This document shows, one piece after another, positions 5,340 to 10,212 of a stretch of DNA of 10,212 nt. The stretch is taken from positions 1 through 10,212 of the forward strand of contig DOHN01000166.1 in NCBI GenBank assembly GCA_003535195.1, given 5' to 3'. Source of the DNA: Ruminiclostridium sp. GTDB lineage: Bacteria > Bacillota > Clostridia > DSM-8532. Positions within the stretch are counted from its first letter, which is position 1; every line of letters starts with the position of its first letter. A model generated the notes under the pieces. That model had not been told where the DNA came from. It did no database searches and worked only from the letters and a program-made list of their open reading frames with translations. Both the position numbers and the translations under genes were made by a program.

Positions 5340-5906
5340 TCAGATTCCAAGTATTTCGTAGACGCTTCTGCTGGAGATATCTCGGATCTCTTTGTCAAAG
5401 GCTTTAAATTCCTCCAGCTTGGATTTTAGAACCGGCACAAATTCAGGGTTTCTTTTTTCATAACGGGCTATGGTCTCGGAAAGACGCACTTCCTGCCTGA
5501 CAATATCCCCATGGCATTCCAGGTTGTCAGATATGAATATCAGCTTTTCCTCCATCGTTCTGACATAGAAGTCCTCGGGTTTAAGACCGTATTCCTCCAG
5601 ATCCTGCGGCTTATAGGTCCCATTTGAATGGCAGGTGCAGATACGTGCTAATTCAGCCTCTCCAAGCTTCATCAACAGCTTATGGCCTTCATAGGAGTGC
5701 CGGTAGGGGCAATGACTTACACTGCGTCCAAAATCGTGGACCAGCCCCATGAGTCTGACTTTTCCCGCGTCTATAGGCATATATGCCCCAAGTGCCCGGG
5801 CCAGTCTAAAGGCAATCTCTCCCACCAGTATGCAATGCCTGTCCCAATCGTCTCCGGGCTTTTTCGGAAAGCTTTTGAGAAGCTCCAGCCCCTGCTCGTA
5901 AGTCAA
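5340..5906 (-). CDS. HD-domain phosphohydrolase
   Basis: A 188-residue cytoplasmic protein with the metal-binding residues of the HD superfamily: His24 (DRHC), His57-Asp58 (GLVHDFGRS) and Asp127 (FISDNLE), with further histidines at 65, 70 and 93 near the site. HD proteins hydrolyse phosphomonoesters or phosphodiesters of nucleotides; the substrate here cannot be told. The start is TTG at 5904-5906, chosen because GAGG lies eight bases upstream, a stop codon is in frame shortly before, and no ATG occurs before the HD core. It follows tyrA by 19 bp and is surely co-transcribed. The small size suggests a stand-alone enzyme without sensor domains. Confidence 0.88.
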   Translation of the reverse strand: MTYEQGLELLKSFPKKPGDDWDRHCILVGEIAFRLARALGAYMPIDAGKVRLMGLVHDFGRSVSHCPYRHSYEGHKLLMKLGEAELARICTCHSNGTYKPQDLEEYGLKPEDFYVRTMEEKLIFISDNLECHGDIVRQEVRLSETIARYEKRNPEFVPVLKSKLEEFKAFDKEIRDISSRSVYEILGI

Positions 5907-5925
5907 TGTTCTTCCCTCGATTCAA

Positions 5926-7026
5926 TTATTCCTTCTTTTTCACGCTATAGCCAAGCCGGCTTAGCGTTGTTATTCCATGGAATCTGGAACCTTCATCTTC
6001 AAATTGAATTTCCAGAGCGCCCTCCTCATGCTCCCGATTATTAAGAATGCCAATATTCTTTATGTTAATATTTTCTTTTGCCAGTGCTGAGGATATGACC
6101 GCGATGATGCCGGGCCTGTCATCCACGTCAACCAAAATATCAAAGGTTTTCTGTATTAGACTCTTCCGGTCTGAGAAAGTGCTTCTCAATCTACCGGCGG
6201 CACTGAAAAAATGCTGAACTTCTTTCAGATCACCGCATTTCAGAGCCTTTTTAAAGCGGGTTAAGGCTTTTTCAAGCTCCGATAAAGCGCCCAGGATTTC
6301 ATCCCTGTTGGAAAAACAGATGCCAGTCCACAATTCCGGCGATGACGAAGCAATGCGTGTAATATCCTTAAATCCTCCCGCCGCAATGGTTTTCATGGTA
6401 TTTTGGGGATTGTCCAAACTGCCTGTCAGATTCACAAGAAGTGCCGCCACAATATGCGGAACATGACTGATTACCGCCACTGCCCTGTCGTGTTCTTCCG
6501 GGCTCATCTCCAGCGGAATGGCGCCCATATCCTTTATAACATCCTTTAAATAGTCCATTGCTCCCTGCGGCGTTTTAAGAGTTGGAGCAAGACAGTAAAA
6601 GGCATTCTCAAATAAATTGGCCTTTGAAGCCGAAAAACCTGACTTCTCAGAGCCCGCCAGGGGATGTCCGCCTATAAAACGGTCTTCAAGCCCTATTTTT
6701 TCTATAAATTCCGCCACTTCGCCTTTCGTACTCCCGGCATCCGTTAGTATGCATTGGGGTGAAAGGCCGGGCATCAGCTCTGCCAGGGTGGCTTCCATAA
6801 TATTGACCGGAATGCACAAAAAGATGAGACCGCACTTGGAAAGGTCTTCTTTCAAAGACAGAATCATATGATCAATAATTTTTTCTGCCAGCGCTTCATG
6901 AAGGGTTTGTTCATCCCGGTCATAAGCATATATGGTATAACCTTTTCCGCATCTTTTTAAAGCCCGTGCAACAGACCCTCCTATTAAACCCAGTCCGATA
7001 ATGCCGATATTTTTCTCTGAGACCAT
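5926..7026 (-). CDS. tyrA: Prephenate dehydrogenase with C-terminal ACT domain
   Basis: Oxidises and decarboxylates prephenate to 4-hydroxyphenylpyruvate with NAD(P)+, the committed step to tyrosine. The 366 residues show a Rossmann nucleotide-binding motif GLGLIGG (11-17), the TyrA signature GGHPLAGSEKSGF (119-131), SHVPH (187-191) and GFKDITRIASSSPELW (218-233) of the helical dimerisation domain, and an ACT domain at about 295-366 (VDVDDRPGIIAVIS...). ACT domains bind amino acids, so feedback control by tyrosine is likely. No chorismate mutase domain is fused. The ATG at 7024-7026 has GGAG five bases upstream. It lies 43 bp after the NUDIX gene in the same direction; no T-box leader is seen. 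Confidence 0.96.
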   Translation of the reverse strand: MVSEKNIGIIGLGLIGGSVARALKRCGKGYTIYAYDRDEQTLHEALAEKIIDHMILSLKEDLSKCGLIFLCIPVNIMEATLAELMPGLSPQCILTDAGSTKGEVAEFIEKIGLEDRFIGGHPLAGSEKSGFSASKANLFENAFYCLAPTLKTPQGAMDYLKDVIKDMGAIPLEMSPEEHDRAVAVISHVPHIVAALLVNLTGSLDNPQNTMKTIAAGGFKDITRIASSSPELWTGICFSNRDEILGALSELEKALTRFKKALKCGDLKEVQHFFSAAGRLRSTFSDRKSLIQKTFDILVDVDDRPGIIAVISSALAKENINIKNIGILNNREHEEGALEIQFEDEGSRFHGITTLSRLGYSVKKKE

Positions 7027-7069
7027 ATAAACTCCGTTCCGTCCTACTTACCTACATTTTTACCGGCCT

Positions 7070-7612
7070 TTAAGAACCTATTTTCAATAGCCTTGCCGCA
7101 AAAAGAATGGCGGCTATTGTTTTGGAATCAGTGATAATGCTCTTTTCGATCATGGACATAATTTCATCAAAAGAAAAGGCTTTCGCTGATATAAACTCGT
7201 CCTCATCGGGATGCGATTTGCCGGCGCTGAGTTCCGTGGCCAGATATATATGAATCACCTCATCGGCATAAGCGCCTACGGGGTTGATGGTCAGAATTTT
7301 TCTGATATTTTTCGAAGTATAACCCGTTTCCTCCTGCAGCTCCCTGACCGCGCAATGGTCGGGATTTTCCCCCTTATCAAGCTTACCTGCGGGTATTTCT
7401 AAAGATACCTTTTCGATGGGCTTCCGAAACTGCTCCACCAATATAATTTTTCCGTCATCGGTGACCGGTACGATGGCTGAAGCGCCCGGATTTCTTACCA
7501 CATCCCTTGTGGTCCTGCGCCCATTGGGGAGCTCCACTGTAAGCCGCTCCACATCAATGATTGAGCCGTGATAAACAGATTCTGTATTCAGTGTCTTTTC
7601 ATAATAGTTCAT
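7070..7612 (-). CDS. nudF: NUDIX hydrolase, ADP-ribose pyrophosphatase-like
   Basis: A 180-residue protein with a complete Nudix box at 76-98: Gly76, Glu82, then Arg90-Glu91 and the metal-binding Glu94-Glu95 before Gly97. The preceding VEQFRKPIEKVSLEIPAG (59-76) is characteristic of ADP-sugar pyrophosphatases that split ADP-ribose to AMP and ribose 5-phosphate, probably scavenging a toxic NAD breakdown product. The ATG at 7610-7612 begins 12 bp after the proC stop codon, and its ribosome binding site (AAGGGGA) overlaps that stop, suggesting translational coupling. The symbol follows the common Bacillota name for this subfamily; other ADP-sugars are possible substrates. Confidence 0.9.
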   Translation of the reverse strand: MNYYEKTLNTESVYHGSIIDVERLTVELPNGRRTTRDVVRNPGASAIVPVTDDGKIILVEQFRKPIEKVSLEIPAGKLDKGENPDHCAVRELQEETGYTSKNIRKILTINPVGAYADEVIHIYLATELSAGKSHPDEDEFISAKAFSFDEIMSMIEKSIITDSKTIAAILFAARLLKIGS

Positions 7613-7624
7613 AGTAACATCCCC

Positions 7625-8440
7625 TTATTTTTTCGTTTGACCAATTTCTCTTGCCTTTTTCGTACATTCGCCCATGGCCGTGATAACCGCGTTTCTGAAG
7701 CCTTCCCGTTCAAGGGCGGCCACCGCTTCAATGGTTGTTCCAGCCGGAGAACATACCATATCCTTGAGCTCGCCAGGGTGCCGGCCTGTTTCCAGCACCA
7801 TTTTGGCTGAGCCTAATACGGCCTGGGCCGCAAGGCGATATGCCAGTTTTCTGGGAATACCTGATTGAACGGCCGCATCGGCCATTGCCTCTATAAAAAT
7901 AAATACATAAGCGGGGCTGCTGCTTGTAAGAGCTGTCACCTCGCTCATAAGACTTTCATCCAGTTCCTCTACAATGCCTGAAAAACTTAGCAGCTTCATC
8001 ACAGCCTGTTTTTCCAAGGGCGTTATGAAATTATTACAGCATAATAAAGTCATGCCCTCTCCCACCATGGCAGGGGTATTGGGCATCGTCCTGATGATTT
8101 TTATATTCTTGCCTAAAATATTCTCATAATAGGAAATGGGAACTCCCACAATAATGGAGACAAGGATTTTTTCAGGCGTAAATGCCGTTCTTATTTCTTT
8201 TAAGACATTTTCACAGTACTGGGGTTTTACCGCCAGAATAATGATATCAGACCCCTTCACCAGCTCTGATGCACTGGCTGCCGCCGTTATGCCCAGCTCC
8301 GCCGAGAGCCCTTCCAATAAGGCCGTATTGACATCAAAGGCGCTTACGGAGCAGTACTCTTTCGTATCTCCGTGTACAATGCTTCTGATAATTGCGCCCC
8401 CCATGTTGCCGGTGCCGATGAAACCGACTTTATATGCCAC
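7625..8440 (-). CDS. proC: Pyrroline-5-carboxylate reductase
   Basis: Reduces 1-pyrroline-5-carboxylate to L-proline with NAD(P)H, the last step of proline synthesis, in the cytoplasm. The 271 residues contain the Rossmann motif GFIGTGNMGGAI (6-17), MPNTPA (119-124), and the family signature running from TALTSSSPAY (169-178) to SPAGTTIEA (231-239), including substrate-contacting serine/threonine residues. I prefer the GTG start at 8438-8440, since GGAGGGG is correctly placed before it; an ATG six codons earlier has no such site and lies over the ribosome binding site region. Length fits the family (about 265-275). It is the first gene after an internal promoter and tightly precedes the NUDIX gene. 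Confidence 0.96.
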   Translation of the reverse strand: MAYKVGFIGTGNMGGAIIRSIVHGDTKEYCSVSAFDVNTALLEGLSAELGITAAASASELVKGSDIIILAVKPQYCENVLKEIRTAFTPEKILVSIIVGVPISYYENILGKNIKIIRTMPNTPAMVGEGMTLLCCNNFITPLEKQAVMKLLSFSGIVEELDESLMSEVTALTSSSPAYVFIFIEAMADAAVQSGIPRKLAYRLAAQAVLGSAKMVLETGRHPGELKDMVCSPAGTTIEAVAALEREGFRNAVITAMGECTKKAREIGQTKK

Positions 8441-8478
8441 CGTTATCCCCTCCATCATAGATTAAATAGGCTGTTCGT

Positions 8479-8507
8479 ATTTTATTCTTATTTTAAAAGT
8501 ATGTAAA
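8479..8507 (-). promoter_or_regulatory. Promoter of proC transcript
   Basis: The minus strand has TTTACA (8507-8502), exactly 17 bp, and TAAAAT (8484-8479), each one mismatch from consensus. Transcription would start near 8472, about 32 bases before the proC GTG. The -35 box begins 11 bp after the ruvB stop codon, and I see no terminator between, so proC may also receive read-through from ruvAB. Confidence 0.75.
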
Positions 8508-8517
8508 CTCAAAAAGT

Positions 8518-9558
8518 CTAGAGCTCCTCTTCATCCAGAAAAGTCACCTGTTCACTGTCATTTGCCGTATATGGGATGCCCAGATGCTCATAGGCCAGAC
8601 GTGTGGCTTTCCGCCCTCTTGGCGTCTTCTGAATAAATCCCAGCTGGATCAGATACGGTTCATAGACATCCTCAATGGTATTGGACTCCTCACCGGTTGC
8701 AGCAGCCAGGGTGTCCAGCCCTACCGGGCCCCCGTCAAACTTTTTAATAATGGATTCCAGCACTGCCCGGTCTATATTGTCAAGTCCCAAATCATCTATG
8801 TCAAGCGCTTTTAAACCGAATCTTGAAACCTCCGGGGTAATCTGCCCCTCGGATTTGATCTGGGCAAAATCCCGCAGTCTTTTCAGAAGTCTGTTGGCAA
8901 TCCTGGGCGTCCCTCTTGAACGCTTGGCAATCTCCTGAGCGGCCTCTTCATCGATTGCAATGCCCAGTATGCCGGCCGAGCGCCGGACAATCATTTTAAG
9001 CTCATCATGAGTATAAAGCTCCAGTCGATTGATGATACCGAAACGGTCTCTTAACGGTGAAGTCAAAAGACCTGCCCGGGTTGTGGCGCCGATAAGCGTA
9101 AATTTTGGCAGATCCAGGCGTATGGACCGCGCACTGGGGCCCTTACCTATAATAATATCAAGGGCATAGTCCTCCATGGCGGGGTATAGAATTTCTTCCA
9201 CACTCCGGTTCAGGCGGTGGATTTCATCAATAAAGAGAACGTCCGATTCCCCAAGATTGGTTAAAATAGCCGCCAGATCACCGGCTCTTTCAATGGCCGG
9301 GCCCGAAGTGATTTTGATGTTTACGCCAAGCTCACTTGCAATAACTCCTGCCAGAGTAGTTTTTCCAAGGCCGGGGGGGCCGTAAAGCAGGACATGATCC
9401 AATGCCTCCCCCCGCTGCATGGCCGCCTTGATGTATATCAAAAGGTTTTCCTTGACCCTGGTTTGACCAATGTATTCTGTTATAGTACGCGGTCTTAACC
9501 CGGATTCATCCAGATCATCCCGCTTGAACTCACGGCTGGTTAATCTTTCTTCTTCCAC
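8518..9558 (-). CDS. ruvB: Holliday junction branch migration ATPase RuvB
   Basis: RuvB is the AAA+ motor that forms hexamers on both sides of RuvA and pumps DNA through the Holliday junction during recombinational repair. The 346 residues hold the N-terminal [12 protein letters not shown], Walker A GPPGLGKT (60-67), Walker B LFIDEIHR (108-115), sensor [18 protein letters not shown] (157-174) with the arginine-finger region, and the C-terminal winged helix ([16 protein letters not shown]), with a short acidic tail. The start is GTG at 9556-9558, five bases after GAGGTGG; no ATG is close by. It lies 54 bp downstream of ruvA, as in most Bacillota. Complete and without oddities. Confidence 0.98.
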   Translation of the reverse strand: MEEERLTSREFKRDDLDESGLRPRTITEYIGQTRVKENLLIYIKAAMQRGEALDHVLLYGPPGLGKTTLAGVIASELGVNIKITSGPAIERAGDLAAILTNLGESDVLFIDEIHRLNRSVEEILYPAMEDYALDIIIGKGPSARSIRLDLPKFTLIGATTRAGLLTSPLRDRFGIINRLELYTHDELKMIVRRSAGILGIAIDEEAAQEIAKRSRGTPRIANRLLKRLRDFAQIKSEGQITPEVSRFGLKALDIDDLGLDNIDRAVLESIIKKFDGGPVGLDTLAAATGEESNTIEDVYEPYLIQLGFIQKTPRGRKATRLAYEHLGIPYTANDSEQVTFLDEEEL

Positions 9559-9584
9559 GAGGCCACCTCACTTGCTTAATAGGA

Positions 9585-9614
9585 AGGAAGCAAGAGGGCT
9601 TCCCTCCGCTTCCT
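9585..9614 (-). other. Stem-loop between ruvA and ruvB
   Basis: A nested hairpin: outer stem AGGAAGC (9614-9608) with GCTTCCT (9591-9585) and inner stem GAGGG-AAG-CCCTC (9606-9594), separated by a single-base and a two-base bulge. It starts inside the ruvA stop codon and ends about 15 bases before the ruvB ribosome binding site. No U-tract follows, so it is not a classical terminator; it may protect mRNA, mark a processing site or limit translational coupling. Confidence 0.6.
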
Positions 9615-10212
9615 AATGGAACATCTGCTTTAATGCATCTTTTATAATCTGTTCAACAGATTTATCCTCTTTAAAAACGCACGATACCGCATTGCTGGCC
9701 TCCTGGAAAGAATAGCCCAGCATCACCAGCGCGTTGATGGATTCGGCTATCCGGTTATCCTTCCCGGATTCCTGATCCATAACCGCGCAATTGGTTTCAG
9801 GCAGGTTCACCTGCTCTTTTTTAAGTTTGTCTTTCAACTCCAGGATTATTCTCTGTGCCGTTTTCTTCCCTATCCCCGGCGCTTTGGTTAACGCAGCGAT
9901 ATCATCGGTTAAGATGGTCAGGCCGAAGCGGGAAGCGGGGATATTGGAGACCAGGGATAAAGCGGCTTTGGGCCCCACCCCGGACACGGAAAGAAGTTGC
10001 TCAAACATTTTAAGCTCTTCCTCGCTTAAAAAGCCATACAGCGCCTGAGTATCCTCGCGGACGTAAAAGTGAGTATGTACTTTCAGCTCCGTACCAAGCG
10101 CCTGGCAGCTGCTGAGGGCCGTTGCGGTAGTATAGACCTTATAACCCACTCCCTGCACGTCCAAAATTAGGCTGTCGGCTGTTTTTCTCTCTAAAGTGCC
10201 TTTTAAATAAGC
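9613..10212 (-). CDS. ruvA: Holliday junction DNA-binding protein RuvA (first one or two residues off the right edge)
   Basis: RuvA tetramers hold the four-way junction open and load RuvB. The 199 visible residues start AYLKGTLERKTADSLILDV, matching the second or third residue of typical RuvA (MxAYLKG), so only the start codon and perhaps one more codon are outside. Domain I is the OB fold (to about 62). Domain II carries two helix-hairpin-helix motifs, LLSVSGVGPKAALSLV (73-88) and LTKAPGIGKKTAQRII (108-123). A Ser/Asp-rich linker (about 135-152) leads to domain III (NRIAESINALVMLGYSFQEA...), which contacts RuvB. The stop codon TAG is at 9613-9615. ruvC, often upstream, would lie beyond the window. 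Confidence 0.97.
   Translation of the reverse strand, partial: AYLKGTLERKTADSLILDVQGVGYKVYTTATALSSCQALGTELKVHTHFYVREDTQALYGFLSEEELKMFEQLLSVSGVGPKAALSLVSNIPASRFGLTILTDDIAALTKAPGIGKKTAQRIILELKDKLKKEQVNLPETNCAVMDQESGKDNRIAESINALVMLGYSFQEASNAVSCVFKEDKSVEQIIKDALKQMFH

Noticed and set aside
8136..8465. Rightward frame of 109 codons over proC, with similar ones over ruvB, tyrA and ruvA
   Set aside because: They are antisense shadows of clearly identified genes with conserved motifs and have no start signals of their own.
8441..8478. T-box or other riboswitch leader before proC
   Set aside because: The predicted leader is only about 32 nt, too short for a T-box or known amino-acid riboswitch, and none is seen before tyrA either.

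Overview
The window looks like chromosomal DNA of a low-to-mid GC Bacillota bacterium, most likely a member of the Clostridia. This rests on strong GGAGG-type ribosome binding sites, several GTG/TTG starts, near-consensus housekeeping promoters, the ruvA-ruvB neighbourhood, and IS200/IS21 remnants and a helix-turn-helix protein of kinds common in that class. No species call is possible from sequence reading alone.

Left part (1 to about 4240) is an accessory region. It opens with the N-terminal 70 residues of a leftward helix-turn-helix protein of a type often found on mobile elements, then about 300 bp with no recognisable gene. Next is the 3' part of an IS200/IS605-family element: a run of small hairpins and the C-terminal third of a Y1 transposase. 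Its homology stops at base 847, where an IS21-family end begins (TGTCAA...), followed by istB with istA missing. So IS21 appears to have inserted into tnpA, and later deletions removed the rest of both elements. Immediately right of istB, in the opposite direction, lies a small regulated locus: a consensus promoter, a TetR-type repressor gene, and two alpha/beta-hydrolase genes. The first hydrolase gene is truncated and frameshifted; the second is intact with a full catalytic triad. Nearly the same 14-bp palindrome (ACTAAMYGGTTAGT) overlaps the tetR transcription start and lies again just before the first hydrolase ribosome binding site. It is the obvious candidate TetR operator.

Middle (about 4240 to 4530): a tRNA-Ala(GGC) gene on the minus strand with encoded CCA, its own terminator and an upstream promoter. 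Between promoter and tRNA lies a stretch resembling the 5' half of a second, decayed tRNA. The 3' end of the tRNA faces the accessory region, the usual arrangement where islands integrate.

Right part (4590 to 10212) is ordinary core chromosome, all on the minus strand. Read in transcription order it holds ruvA (lacking only its first one or two codons at the window edge), ruvB, a new promoter, proC, an ADP-ribose pyrophosphatase-like NUDIX gene, tyrA (prephenate dehydrogenase with ACT domain), an HD-domain phosphohydrolase gene, an unrecognised single-pass membrane protein gene, and a UUCG-loop terminator. RuvAB drives Holliday junction branch migration. The proC-to-membrane-protein genes look like one transcript joining proline and tyrosine synthesis with nucleotide and housekeeping hydrolases.

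I found no CRISPR array, no riboswitch and no clearly new defence or biosynthetic system. The most distinctive items are the twin-operator TetR/hydrolase locus, the nested IS remnants whose edge may supply the tetR -35 box, and the tRNA-like half behind the tRNA-Ala promoter.
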